This document shows positions 53,715 through 62,962 of a stretch of DNA of 64,000 nt, piece after piece. A model generated the notes under the pieces. The model was not told where the DNA came from. It did not search any database and saw nothing but the letters and a program-made list of their open reading frames with translations. The position numbers and the translations under genes are program-made. Each line of letters begins with the position of its first letter. Within the stretch, counting starts at the first letter, position 1. The DNA is taken from positions 2,418,001 to 2,482,000 of the forward strand of contig OZ241354.1 of the NCBI GenBank assembly GCA_965199945.1. Direction: 5' to 3'. The stretch is from VXYL01 sp965199945 (lineage in GTDB: Bacteria > Pseudomonadota > Gammaproteobacteria > Pseudomonadales > Azotimanducaceae).

Positions 53715-55039
53715 TCTTCCTCCCGCAGCGCTTCCACGGGACGCATGCGGCGCACGCGCAGCCCGGGCACGAGCATCGCCAGCAGCGTCCCGGCGAGCAT
53801 CGCCAAGGGCGCCTGCACCAGAGCGCCGACATCCAGCGCCGGGTACATCCGCGTCGGCATCATCATCTTCTGCGCCATCTCCTCCATCTCCTCGAAGCCC
53901 TCGAAGCCGGCAAGGTCGATGCCGACGCTGGCCAGCGGCGCCACCACCGCGATGCACAGGGCGCTGCCAATCGCCGTTCCCAGCACCCACACGCCCACCG
54001 CTTCGATGGCGAGCATCCCGACGATGGCGTTGGGCCGCATGCCGACGGCCAGCAGCATCCCGAACTCCCGCGTGCGCTCGAAGACGGTCATCAGGAACGC
54101 GCCCACGAGGGACAGCGCGACGAGGATCATCAGCAGCCAGTAGATCATCAGCGCCGAGATGCGGTCCAAGGCGATGGACTGCTCCAGTTCCGGCAGCAGC
54201 GTGCTCCAGTCGAGAAGCCGCGCTTCCGCCGGCGTCACCGCTTCGATGGCCGGCATGAACGCCGCCACGTCGTTGGCGTCGGCGGTCTTCACGGCGATGA
54301 CGTGTACGGAGTCGCCGAGCTCGAAAGCCGCTTGCAGGGCCGGCAGGCGCACCTGCATCACGCCGCGGTCCAATTCCGGAACGCCGCTGTCGAAGATGCC
54401 GTCCACCACCAGCACGAGCGCCGCCACGCCGCCTTCCTCGGCAGCGCCGAGGGCCACGATTTCGTCGCCCAGGCGAACGCCGAGATTGGTGGCCAGTGAA
54501 GCTCCGACGAAGGCGCTCTCGGCGCGCGGCAGGTATTCGCCTTCGACCAACCGCGCGGCCAGCGTGAACAGCGCCGCCTCGCGCTTGGCGTCCACGCCCA
54601 TCACCAAGGCGCCGTAGCTGCGCTCTCCAACCGACACCAGGGCGAACGCCTCGGCCCTTGGGGCGGCGCCGACGACGCCCGGCGCCGCTTCGACCAAGCG
54701 CACCAGCTCGGTGCCGTTGCGCACGAGGTGGCCGACCTTGCGATCGTCGAGATAGGCCGGATGCTGCAACTGCAAATGGCCTGTCATCATGCCGGTGGCG
54801 GCGTCTATCCAGCCGCCGTAGGTGCCAGCTTGCAAGGCCATGAACACCGATACCAGAAACACCGCGAAGGCGACGCCGCCGGCGGCGAGCCAAGTGCGCA
54901 GGCGACGCCGCCAAAGATTGCGCCAGGCGACACGCACGAACGTGCCGCGACTGGCCTTTGCGCCAGGAGGCGTGGCGGCGGCGCGGCGCGATGCCGCGGC
55001 GGGGTGGCGCTGCGCGCTCGGCAGCGCCTCGTCGGTCAA
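53711..55039 (-). CDS. FtsX/MacB-type ABC transporter permease 3
   Basis: A 442-residue permease: a 35-residue polar N-terminal extension, AWRNLWRRRLRTWLAAGGV, a periplasmic domain, FERTREFGMLLAVGMRPNA, and ending PVEALREEE. The TTG start at 55039 overlaps the upstream stop as TTGA. It is clearly similar to permease 2, indicating gene duplication. Confidence 0.9.
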   Translation of the reverse strand: MTDEALPSAQRHPAAASRRAAATPPGAKASRGTFVRVAWRNLWRRRLRTWLAAGGVAFAVFLVSVFMALQAGTYGGWIDAATGMMTGHLQLQHPAYLDDRKVGHLVRNGTELVRLVEAAPGVVGAAPRAEAFALVSVGERSYGALVMGVDAKREAALFTLAARLVEGEYLPRAESAFVGASLATNLGVRLGDEIVALGAAEEGGVAALVLVVDGIFDSGVPELDRGVMQVRLPALQAAFELGDSVHVIAVKTADANDVAAFMPAIEAVTPAEARLLDWSTLLPELEQSIALDRISALMIYWLLMILVALSLVGAFLMTVFERTREFGMLLAVGMRPNAIVGMLAIEAVGVWVLGTAIGSALCIAVVAPLASVGIDLAGFEGFEEMEEMAQKMMMPTRMYPALDVGALVQAPLAMLAGTLLAMLVPGLRVRRMRPVEALREEE

Positions 55040-55872
55040 CGCCCGCCCCGCAGCGCGAAGGAGGTGAACATGCTGGCGTCGACGTCGGCCTCGAAGTCCG
55101 CGCTCAAGTAGCGGATTTCCGTCCAGCTGTCCTTGTTTTCGAGTTCGGCCATGCGCATCACCAGCGGGATGGTGCGCCCGCCGAGTTCCCCCACTTGCAG
55201 CGTCTCCATCGCCTTGAGCGGCTCGAGGGCTTGGTCGTAGAAGGTCTGGCGCAGCATCACGTAGTCGTCGCGCAGCACCATGACTTCCTTGCCCCACACC
55301 ACCGGGGCGTCGTCGTGGGGTGTGAGTTCCAACGTGTAGACGGTGTGCCCATCGTGTTCTTCCGTGGCCACGATGGCGAAGTCGTAGTGGCGCAGGTATT
55401 GATCGGTGCGCGACAAGTCGTTGTAGGAGAAGTCGGAGCCGGCCCAGTTTTCGGACATCAAGCTGGCCGGCAAACGGATCTCGCGCTTCAAGTTCGGCGC
55501 GTAGGTCCACATCTGCTCGCCCTTCTTGAGCGTGGCGACGCCGGCGTCCTTGGCCGGCGCCGTGAAGCGAATGAGCGCATCCTCGCGCCCCCGCGTCCAC
55601 GCCTCGAGTTCCAGATTGCGCTCGCGCTTCGGGCGGCGCACGGTCATCGCCATGCGCATGTGGGAACTCACGCCGCGGGTGAGATCGAGGGCGCCTTCGA
55701 TCAACGACTGCGCCGTGACCTCGGCGACCTGGGGCGGCGCGTCCTCGGCGGAACGCGCAGCCGGCGACTGCTCCTCGGAACCGGTCGGCGACTGCTCGGC
55801 AGCGCCCGCTACCGCGGCAGGCGCAAACGCCAGCGCGAATGCGATCGTCGCTCCCTTCGCGGCAGGGTTCAT
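55036..55872 (-). CDS. LolA-like periplasmic (outer-membrane lipoprotein-sorting) protein
   Basis: A 278-residue protein with a signal peptide (to about residue 25) and the pattern of the outer-membrane lipoprotein-sorting family: VRRPKRERNLELEAWTRG, ALIRFTAPAKDAGVATLKKG, MWTYAPNLKREIRLP, MSENWAGSDFSYNDL, and YTLELTP. This family forms a LolA-like half-barrel that may carry a hydrophobic ligand across the periplasm. ATG 55872 with GAGG 11 bases upstream. First gene of the seven-gene run. Confidence 0.88.
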   Translation of the reverse strand: MNPAAKGATIAFALAFAPAAVAGAAEQSPTGSEEQSPAARSAEDAPPQVAEVTAQSLIEGALDLTRGVSSHMRMAMTVRRPKRERNLELEAWTRGREDALIRFTAPAKDAGVATLKKGEQMWTYAPNLKREIRLPASLMSENWAGSDFSYNDLSRTDQYLRHYDFAIVATEEHDGHTVYTLELTPHDDAPVVWGKEVMVLRDDYVMLRQTFYDQALEPLKAMETLQVGELGGRTIPLVMRMAELENKDSWTEIRYLSADFEADVDASMFTSFALRGGR

Positions 55873-55992
55873 GTTGTGCAGCCCTCGAAACCAGCGTTCG
55901 CCGTTTTTCGCCGCAAGCGTAGCGCAACGCGAAACGAGGCGCATTGGAATCCGCGGCATGTTCGCTATGTGCGCCGGGCCTGCTCGTTGCGC

Positions 55993-56020
55993 TTGCGTTC
56001 GGCGAAGACGCGCCTATAAT
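55993..56020 (+). promoter_or_regulatory. Promoter of tRNA-fMet and rimP operon
   Basis: A perfect -10 TATAAT (56015-56020) with TTGCGT (55993-55998) 16 bases upstream, followed by a GC-rich discriminator GCGGCGCACC typical of stringently controlled stable-RNA promoters. The tRNA begins 14 bases after the -10. Confidence 0.75.
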
Positions 56021-56033
56021 GCGGCGCACCTGA

Positions 56034-56110
<77 letters not shown>

Positions 56111-56116
56111 ACCAGG

Positions 56117-56140
56117 AAGGCCCTTGAAAAACAGGGCCTT
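56117..56140 (+). other. Hairpin just downstream of tRNA-fMet
   Basis: A perfect 8-bp stem AAGGCCCT/AGGGCCTT with an 8-base loop, 6 bases after the tRNA CCA end. A second, weaker hairpin (CTTGTCGGGT with ACCCGGCAAG) follows at about 56143-56165. Neither has a T-run. They may guide processing of the tRNA from the longer transcript. Confidence 0.5.
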
Positions 56141-56216
56141 GCGCTTGTCGGGTGTACCCGGCAAGGGAAGGTAAGCGCACGCCGCGTCAGACGAACGGGC
56201 GTGTCTATCCCCTCGG

Positions 56217-56238
56217 ATGGGCATTGCGCCCATTTTTT
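56217..56238 (+). terminator. Intrinsic terminator between tRNA-fMet and rimP
   Basis: A perfect stem ATGGGC (56217-56222) / GCCCAT (56228-56233) with a 5-base loop, running straight into six T residues (56233-56238). It lies 60 bases before the rimP start. Partial read-through would let the tRNA be made in excess of the nusA-infB message. Confidence 0.75.
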
Positions 56239-56297
56239 GTGCGCGAATGCCGGTCAATGCAGGCATTCGCGGCGCATGTGGCGAGCGTGGCGAGTCG

Positions 56298-56792
56298 ATG
56301 ACGAAGCCGACCAGGAAGGAGCGCGAATTGGAGTCCCTGCTGGCGCCGACAGTGCAAGCGCTGGGCTGCGAAGTCTGGGGCCTCGAGTACCGTCCCCGCG
56401 GGCGCGGGCGGCCGACGCTGCGCCTGTACATCGATTCGGGCAGCGGCGTGAACATCGACGACTGCGAGCGCGTCAGCCAACAGGTCGGCGCTCTGCTCGA
56501 TGTCGAAGACGCGATCGTCGGCCCGTATCGGCTCGAAGTGTCGTCGCCGGGCCTGGACAGGGTGCTGTTCCGGCGCGAGCAGTACCTCGCCAGCGTCGGC
56601 GCAGCCGTGGACGTCCGCCTCGCCGTGCCCTTCGAGGGGCGCCGCCACTTCCAAGGGCAGCTGGCCGGCCTTGAAGGCGAAGACGTGGTGCTGCGCGTCG
56701 CCGAGGACGAATACCTGCTGCCCCTCGAGCAGATCCAGCGCACGCGCATTGTGCCCGAGTTCGCCCCGCTGCAACGCGCCGGGCAGGCTTGA
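56298..56792 (+). CDS. rimP: Ribosome maturation factor RimP
   Basis: A 164-residue RimP: LLAPTVQALGCEVWGLEYRP, LRLYIDS, GVNIDDCERVSQQVGALLDVED, YRLEVSSPGLDRVL and a C-terminal SH3-like domain. It acts in 30S maturation. ATG 56298 was chosen to match the family N terminus; the Shine-Dalgarno is weak. nusA begins 11 bases after its stop. Confidence 0.94.
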   Translation: MTKPTRKERELESLLAPTVQALGCEVWGLEYRPRGRGRPTLRLYIDSGSGVNIDDCERVSQQVGALLDVEDAIVGPYRLEVSSPGLDRVLFRREQYLASVGAAVDVRLAVPFEGRRHFQGQLAGLEGEDVVLRVAEDEYLLPLEQIQRTRIVPEFAPLQRAGQA

Positions 56793-56803
56793 GAGAGGCA
56801 GCC

Positions 56804-58465
56804 ATGGCGGAAATGAACAAGGAAGTCCTGCTCGTGGTGGAGTCCGTCTCCAACGAGAAGGGCGTGGACAAGGAAGTGATCTTCGAGGCCATCGAAGCCG
56901 CCTTGGCCATGGCCACCAAGAAGAAGCACCGCGAGATCGTCGACGACGAACACGGGCGGCGCGAAGCCAATGCCGAGTTCCAAGTCCACATCGACCGCGC
57001 CTCCGGCACCTACGAGACCTACCGCGTCTGGGAAGTGATCGATCCCGAACGCGAGTTCGAGGAGGACGTCGAGCTGCCCTGGTGGCGCGAAGACGGCTTG
57101 GCCGCGGATCCGGACTGCGAGCTGACGCCGGAGCAAGCCAAGGAGAAGACCCCGGCGCTGGAGATCGGCCAGTTCCACCAAGTGCCCGTGGAATCGGTGG
57201 AGTTCGGGCGCATCGCGGCGCAGACGGCGAAGCAGGTGATCGTGCAGAAGGTGCGCGAAGCCGAGCGCAGCCAAGTCATCGAAATGTACGAATCCCGCGT
57301 CGGCCAGCTGGTGAGCGGCACGGTGAAGAAGACCTCCCGCGAGAGCGTGATCGTCGACCTCGGCAACAACGCCGAAGCCATTCTCACCCGCGACAACCTG
57401 ATCCCCAGAGACACCTTCCGCTACGGCGACCGCGTGCGCGCCCTGCTGCAGGAAATCCGCCCGGAAGCGCGCGGCCCGCAGCTCATCCTCACGCGCACCA
57501 CGCCGAAAGTGCTCGTCGAGCTGTTCAAGATCGAAGTGCCGGAAATCGCCGAAGACGTGATCGAGATCCGCGCCGCCGCCCGCGACCCGGGTTCGCGCGC
57601 CAAGATCGCCGTGAAGACCAACGATGGCCGCATCGACGCCGTCGGCGCCTGCGTCGGCATGCGCGGCTCGCGGGTGCAGGCCGTGTCCGGCGAGCTGGCC
57701 GGCGAAAAGATCGACGTCGTGCTGTGGGACGACGACCCGGCGCAGCTTGCCATCAGCGCCATGTCCCCGGCCGAGGTGAAGTCCATCCTGAAGGACGACG
57801 AGAAGCACTCCATGGACATCGCCGTGGAGGAGGAGAAACTCGCCCAGGCCATTGGCCGCGGCGGCCAGAACGTGCGCCTCGCCAGCGAACTGACGGGCTG
57901 GGAATTGAAGGTGATGGACGAAGCCGCGGCGGAGCGCAAGCAGGAGGAAGAACTGCTCAGCTACGTCCGCGAGTTCATGGAGGCGCTGTCCGTCAACGAG
58001 GAGATCGCCCGGCTGCTCGTCGAGGAAGGCTTCGTCGATGTCGAGGAAGTCGCCTACGTGCAGCGCGAGGAGCTCACCGGCATCGACGGCTTCGATCCCG
58101 AACTGGTGGACGAACTGCGCAGCCGCGCCCGGGATGCGCTGCTCGAACGCGAACTCGCCGGCGGCACCGCCGGAACGCCGGCCCAGGATCTGCTCGGCAT
58201 GGACGGCATGGATCAGCCGCTGGCCTTCGCGCTGGCCGCCAAGGGCGTCGTGACGATGGACGACTTGGCGGAGCTCTCGGTCGCCGACCTGCTGGAAATC
58301 AACGCCGACGTCGGCGAGGAACGCGCCGCCGAACTCATCATGACGGCGCGCGCCCCGTGGTTCGCGGAAGACGCGCCAGCCGAGGAAGAAGAAGCCGCCG
58401 CCACGACGGAAAGCGCCGGCGAAGACGCCGCAGCGCCGGCCACGGTCGGAGACGCCGATGGTTGA
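56804..58465 (+). CDS. nusA: Transcription termination/antitermination protein NusA
   Basis: A 553-residue NusA, longer than the 495 of E. coli because of an acidic Ala/Glu tail. N-terminal RNAP-binding domain (KEVLLVVESVSNEKGV), S1 domain (VSGTVKKTSRESVIVDLG), KH1 and KH2 (GACVGMRGSRVQAV; QAIGRGGQNVRLAS), and two C-terminal helix-hairpin-helix repeats. The ATG at 56804 follows GAGAGG. Confidence 0.96.
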   Translation: MAEMNKEVLLVVESVSNEKGVDKEVIFEAIEAALAMATKKKHREIVDDEHGRREANAEFQVHIDRASGTYETYRVWEVIDPEREFEEDVELPWWREDGLAADPDCELTPEQAKEKTPALEIGQFHQVPVESVEFGRIAAQTAKQVIVQKVREAERSQVIEMYESRVGQLVSGTVKKTSRESVIVDLGNNAEAILTRDNLIPRDTFRYGDRVRALLQEIRPEARGPQLILTRTTPKVLVELFKIEVPEIAEDVIEIRAAARDPGSRAKIAVKTNDGRIDAVGACVGMRGSRVQAVSGELAGEKIDVVLWDDDPAQLAISAMSPAEVKSILKDDEKHSMDIAVEEEKLAQAIGRGGQNVRLASELTGWELKVMDEAAAERKQEEELLSYVREFMEALSVNEEIARLLVEEGFVDVEEVAYVQREELTGIDGFDPELVDELRSRARDALLERELAGGTAGTPAQDLLGMDGMDQPLAFALAAKGVVTMDDLAELSVADLLEINADVGEERAAELIMTARAPWFAEDAPAEEEEAAATTESAGEDAAAPATVGDADG

Positions 58466-61244
58466 CGTCACGGTCGAACAGCTGGCGAAGACGCTCAAGC
58501 TGCCGTCGGATCATCTGCGCAGCCTCATCCGCCAGGCCGGCCTGCCCCACGAGAGCGACGAAGACGTGCTCTCCGACGGGCAGAAGATGCAGTTGCTGAT
58601 GTTCATCAGGAAACGGCAGAGCGGCGAACAGAGCAGCGAACCGCAGACGCGCATCGCGCTGCGCCAGCGCGACGTCGGCACATTGCGCGCCGGCAAGGGC
58701 GGACGCGGCGGCGCCGTCACCGTGGTGACGCGGCGCAGGAAAGTGCTCGGCGTGCGCGGGGCCGCCGCCAAGCCGCCGCCCATTCAAGCCCCGCCGCCGC
58801 GCATCGAGCAACCCCAGGTTGCGGATGCGCCGGTAGTTGCGGCCAAGGCCGATGAATCCGCCGCCGCGGCAGCCCCTGCCCCGGCGGCCGCAGAAGAAAC
58901 CGCGACGGTCGCCAAGAGCGCGCCGACGCCAGTGCCCGCGCCCGATCTCGAACCGCCCAAGCCGCCGCCCCGCCCGGCCCCGGAAGTGCGCGAAGGGCCG
59001 GCGCAAGCGCCATCGCTCGCACCTGCCCCGCCAGCGCGCCCGCCATCGCCACCCGCGCAACGTCCGCCGGAGCGCGCGCCGCGCGTGGCAGCCTCCGGGG
59101 CAACGCGGCAAGATGGCCGCCGAACGCCGGCCTTCGGCGAGCGGGATTCCCGTCGGCCAAGGCCGGGGCGCGGCGACCGGCGCGACTTGGCGGCGACGAC
59201 CGTGTCGCGCGCCCAGGCGGAAGCGACGGCCAAGGCGCAAGCAGCGGCGCGCGCCGCCCAGAGCGGCAATCGGCGCGCGCCCGGACGCGCCGTTCGCCAT
59301 CGGGAACGGGGCCGCGGCGAGGACTTCAACGCCGCCAGAACCCGGCGCCGGGAGCTCTCCCTCAAGCAGACCGCCAAGCAGGCGAAGCGCCGCGCCCTGT
59401 CGGTCGAAAAGCAGGGCGGCGAGTTCGAGATGCCCCAGGAAGTCATGGTCCGGGAGGTCGAAGTCGGCGAAATGGCGACCGTCGGCGAACTCGCCCAGGG
59501 CATGAGCGTGAAGGCCGGGGAAGTCATCAAGAAGCTCATGGACATGGGCGTGATGGCCACCATCAACCAGGCCTTGGACCAGGACACCGCCCTGCTCGTC
59601 ATCGAGGAGTTCGGCCACAAGGCCAAGCTGGTGGCCGAAGACGAAGTGGAGAAGCACCTCGAACGGTCGCTGCAGGTGGAGGGCGAACAGCGCCCCCGCC
59701 CGCCGGTGGTGACGGTGATGGGCCACGTGGACCACGGCAAGACCTCGCTGCTCGACCACATCCGCAACACGCGGGTGGTGGCTGGCGAGGCCGGCGGCAT
59801 CACCCAGCACATCGGCGCCTACCATGTGCAGACCGAGCACGGCGACATCACGTTCATCGACACCCCCGGCCACGCCGCCTTCACCGCCATGCGGGCGCGC
59901 GGCGCCAAGTCCACGGACATCGTCGTGCTGGTGGTGGCGGCGGACGACGGCGTGATGCCGCAAACGGAAGAAGCCGTGAACCATGCCCGCGCCGGCGAAG
60001 TGCCGCTGGTGGTCGCGGTGAACAAGATCGACCTTGAAGGCGCCGACCCGGAGCGCGCCCGCAACGAGCTCGGCGCGCTGAATGTCATTCCCGAGGAGTG
60101 GGGCGGCGACACGCAGTTCGTCAACGTCTCCGCGGAGACCGGCGAAGGCGTGGAAGCGCTGCTCGAAGCGGTGACCCTGCAGGCGGAACTGCTGGAGCTG
60201 TCGGCGGTGCCGGAAGCCCCTGGCCAAGGCGTGGTGATCGAATCGCGCCTCGACCGCGGGCGCGGCCCGGTAGCGACCCTGCTGGTGCAGAACGGCACGC
60301 TGCGGCGCGGCGACATGGTGATCGCCGGCCAGAGCTACGGCCGCGTGCGCGCCATCAGCAACGAGCGCGGCGAGGCGGTGGAGCAGGCGGCGCCGTCAAC
60401 GCCGGTGGAGATGCTCGGCTTGAACGGCACGCCGGAGGCGGGCGATGCGTTTTCCGCAGTCACCGGCGAACGCCAGGCCCGCGACCTGGCCGACTTCCGC
60501 GCCGGACGCAGCATGGCGCAGCGCACTGCCAACGCGCCCAAGGCGGCGTCGCTGGAGAGCATGTTCGCGCACCTCGGGCAGGGCGAGAAGCGCGTGCTGA
60601 AGCTCATCGTCAAGGCCGACGTGCGCGGTTCCCTGGAAGCCATCGTGCAGGCCTGCGGCGACATCGGCAACGACGAAGTCTCGGTGCAGATCCTCGGCGC
60701 CGGCGTCGGCGGCATCACCGAGTCCGACGCCGCCATGGCGCTCACCTACGGCGCGGCGATCTTCGGCTTCAACGCCCGCGCCGACAGCACGGCCAAGGCC
60801 ATCATCGAGCGCGAATCCATCGACTTGCGCTACTACAGCGTCATCTACGAGCTGCTCGACGACGTGCGCGCCGTCCTCGAAGGCATGCTGGCGCCGGAAG
60901 TGCGCGAGGAGATCGTCGGCATGGCCGAAGTGCGCGACGTGTTCCGCTCGCCGCGCTTCGGGCAGGTGGCCGGCTGCATGGTCGTGGAAGGCACGGTGGC
61001 GCGCAACAAGGGCATTCGCGTGCTGCGCGACAACGTCGTCATCTTCGAGGGCGAGCTGGAATCGCTGCGCCGCTTCAAGGAAGACGTCGCCGACGTCCGC
61101 AACGGTCTCGAATGCGGCATCGGCGTGCGCAACTACAACGATGTCCGCGTCGGCGACAAGATCGAAGTGTTCGAGTCGCGCCAAGTCGCCCGCGTGCTGG
61201 CGACCAACCTCGCCACGGCGCCGGCGCAAGCCGTGCCGTCCTAG
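58458..61244 (+). CDS. infB: Translation initiation factor IF-2
   Basis: A 928-residue IF-2. An N-terminal IF2N domain, a long Ala/Pro/Arg-rich linker (about residues 100-320), a second IF2N-like domain, then the GTPase: G1 GHVDHGKT (422-429), G3 DTPGHAAF, G4 NKID. Domains II-IV follow to the end. It overlaps nusA by 8 bases. Confidence 0.97.
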   Translation: MVDVTVEQLAKTLKLPSDHLRSLIRQAGLPHESDEDVLSDGQKMQLLMFIRKRQSGEQSSEPQTRIALRQRDVGTLRAGKGGRGGAVTVVTRRRKVLGVRGAAAKPPPIQAPPPRIEQPQVADAPVVAAKADESAAAAAPAPAAAEETATVAKSAPTPVPAPDLEPPKPPPRPAPEVREGPAQAPSLAPAPPARPPSPPAQRPPERAPRVAASGATRQDGRRTPAFGERDSRRPRPGRGDRRDLAATTVSRAQAEATAKAQAAARAAQSGNRRAPGRAVRHRERGRGEDFNAARTRRRELSLKQTAKQAKRRALSVEKQGGEFEMPQEVMVREVEVGEMATVGELAQGMSVKAGEVIKKLMDMGVMATINQALDQDTALLVIEEFGHKAKLVAEDEVEKHLERSLQVEGEQRPRPPVVTVMGHVDHGKTSLLDHIRNTRVVAGEAGGITQHIGAYHVQTEHGDITFIDTPGHAAFTAMRARGAKSTDIVVLVVAADDGVMPQTEEAVNHARAGEVPLVVAVNKIDLEGADPERARNELGALNVIPEEWGGDTQFVNVSAETGEGVEALLEAVTLQAELLELSAVPEAPGQGVVIESRLDRGRGPVATLLVQNGTLRRGDMVIAGQSYGRVRAISNERGEAVEQAAPSTPVEMLGLNGTPEAGDAFSAVTGERQARDLADFRAGRSMAQRTANAPKAASLESMFAHLGQGEKRVLKLIVKADVRGSLEAIVQACGDIGNDEVSVQILGAGVGGITESDAAMALTYGAAIFGFNARADSTAKAIIERESIDLRYYSVIYELLDDVRAVLEGMLAPEVREEIVGMAEVRDVFRSPRFGQVAGCMVVEGTVARNKGIRVLRDNVVIFEGELESLRRFKEDVADVRNGLECGIGVRNYNDVRVGDKIEVFESRQVARVLATNLATAPAQAVPS

Positions 61245-61246
61245 CC

Positions 61247-61618
61247 ATGACGCCGGATCGCGCAGAGCGCGTCGCGTCCTCGATTCGCGCCCAGCTGGCC
61301 GACGTGGTGCGCACCAGGATGAGCGACCCGCGCCTGCCGCTGCTGGCCGTCACCGACGCCCGGGTGAGCCGCGACCTGGCCGTGGCCGACGTCTACGTCT
61401 CGTCGCTCGCCGCCGAACAAGACGACGCGCGGGATGAACTGGTGGCGGTGCTCAACCACGCCGCCGGCTTCCTGCGCCGCACGCTGGCGCAGCGCCTGGA
61501 CCTGCGCTACACGCCGCGGCTGCGCTTCCACTACGACGAACTGGCGGAACAGGCGCCGCGCCTCGAAGCGCTCATCGATCGTGCCGTCCAGCCAGAGGGA
61601 AGCGGCGGTGTCGCGTAG
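61247..61618 (+). CDS. rbfA: Ribosome-binding factor A
   Basis: A 123-residue KH-type protein: RVASSIRAQLADVVRTRMSD, the VTDARVSRDLAVADVYVS core, and TPRLRFHYDE near the C terminus. It acts in 16S rRNA 5'-end maturation. The ATG lies 2 bases after the infB stop; its 3' end overlaps truB by 11 bases. Confidence 0.94.
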   Translation: MTPDRAERVASSIRAQLADVVRTRMSDPRLPLLAVTDARVSRDLAVADVYVSSLAAEQDDARDELVAVLNHAAGFLRRTLAQRLDLRYTPRLRFHYDELAEQAPRLEALIDRAVQPEGSGGVA

Positions 61619-62555
61619 AAGGCGCGGCCGCGACGTCCACGGCGTGGTGGTGCTCGACAAGCCAGCGGGCATGAGCTCCAACGACGCCGTGCAGCGCGTG
61701 AAGCGGCTGTTCGGCGCGCGCAAGGTCGGCCACACGGGCAGCCTCGACCCGCTCGCCACGGGCGTGCTGCCGCTCTGCCTGGGCGAGGCCACCAAATTCT
61801 CGCGCTTCCTGCTCGATTCCGACAAGGAATACCGCACCCAAGTGCGTCTCGGCATCGCGACGGCGAGCGGCGACGCCGACGGCGAAGTCGTCGCCGAGCG
61901 GCCAGTCGAAGGCGTGACCCGGGAGCGCATCGAAAAGGCCCTCGACGCCTTCCGTGGCGAAATCGAACAGGTGCCGTCGATGTTTTCGGCCGTCAAGCAC
62001 CAGGGCCAGCCGCTCTACAAGCTGGCGCGGCAAGGCATCGAGGTGGAACGAAAGGCCCGCCCGGTCACCATCTACCGCAACGATCTCGTGGATTTCCAAG
62101 GCGACACGCTGGTGCTGGACATCCACTGCAGCAAGGGCACCTACGTGCGCACCATCGCCCACGACTTAGGCGAAGCGCTCGGCTGCGGGGCGCACGTCTT
62201 CGCGCTGCGCCGCACCATGGCCGGCCCCTACCGGGAAGACGATCTGCTGACCTTCGAGCAGCTGGAGTGCGGCCGCCGCCAAGGCCGCGTGGACGACGCG
62301 CTGCGCCCCATCGCCAGCACCGTCGGCCAATGGCCGCCAGTGGAACTCAACGGCGCGCCGGCGTTCTACTTGAAGCAGGGCCAGCCGGTGCTGGTGCCGC
62401 ATCTGCCGACCACCGGCTGGGTGCGGCTCTACGAGAGCGCGGCGGAGACGACGACCATTGCAGCGTCCGAGCCCGCCGCGCATGGCCGCTTCATCGGCGT
62501 GGGCGAGATACTCGACGACGGCCGCGTGGCGCCGCGACGGCTCATCAACGGCTAG
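61608..62555 (+). CDS. truB: tRNA pseudouridine(55) synthase TruB
   Basis: A 315-residue enzyme: GVVVLDKPAGMSSN, the catalytic Asp in HTGSLDPLATGVLP, and CSKGTYVRTIAHDLG. It modifies U55 of the T-loop. GTG start at 61608 with GAGGGA upstream, inside the end of rbfA. Confidence 0.95.
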   Translation: MSRRRRGRDVHGVVVLDKPAGMSSNDAVQRVKRLFGARKVGHTGSLDPLATGVLPLCLGEATKFSRFLLDSDKEYRTQVRLGIATASGDADGEVVAERPVEGVTRERIEKALDAFRGEIEQVPSMFSAVKHQGQPLYKLARQGIEVERKARPVTIYRNDLVDFQGDTLVLDIHCSKGTYVRTIAHDLGEALGCGAHVFALRRTMAGPYREDDLLTFEQLECGRRQGRVDDALRPIASTVGQWPPVELNGAPAFYLKQGQPVLVPHLPTTGWVRLYESAAETTTIAASEPAAHGRFIGVGEILDDGRVAPRRLING

Positions 62556-62610
62556 CCGCCGCCACCGGCAAACGCTGCCACCGGCGAAAGAGGACAAGGG
62601 AGAGAAAGAC

Positions 62611-62880
62611 ATGGCGCTAACCGCCGAGACGAAGAAGAAGGTGGTCGAGGACTACGGCACCTACGACAACGACACCGGGTCGCCGGAAGTGCAGGTTGCG
62701 CTGCTGACCTACAACATCAACTCGCTGCAGGGCCATTTCCGCGTCCACGGCAAGGATCACCATTCGCGCCGCGGTCTGATCCGCATGATCAACCGGCGCC
62801 GCAAGCTCTTGGACTATCTCAAGGGCAAGGATCAGCAGCGCTACGCGTCGCTGATCGCCCGCCTGGGCCTGCGCCGCTAA
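62611..62880 (+). CDS. rpsO: 30S ribosomal protein S15
   Basis: An 89-residue S15, exact family length: DTGSPEVQVALLTYNINSLQ, HFRVHGKDHHSRRGL, and LLDYLKGKDQQRY. AGGGAG stands 9 bases before the ATG. It precedes pnp as in other gammaproteobacteria. Confidence 0.98.
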   Translation: MALTAETKKKVVEDYGTYDNDTGSPEVQVALLTYNINSLQGHFRVHGKDHHSRRGLIRMINRRRKLLDYLKGKDQQRYASLIARLGLRR

Positions 62881-62914
62881 AGGCGCGCGTCCACGCGAAA
62901 CAAAACGGAGCCAA

Positions 62915-62927
62915 GGGCGTTACGCCC
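62915..62927 (+). other. Stem-loop in the rpsO-pnp intergenic region
   Basis: A stem GGGCG/CGCCC with a TTA loop, 36 bases before the pnp start. In E. coli a structured rpsO-pnp leader is cut by RNase III and lets PNPase control its own message; this small hairpin may be part of a comparable leader, but it is short. Confidence 0.4.
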
Positions 62928-62962
62928 AACGCACCGCGCAAACCAGTTCAAAGGAGAACGCA

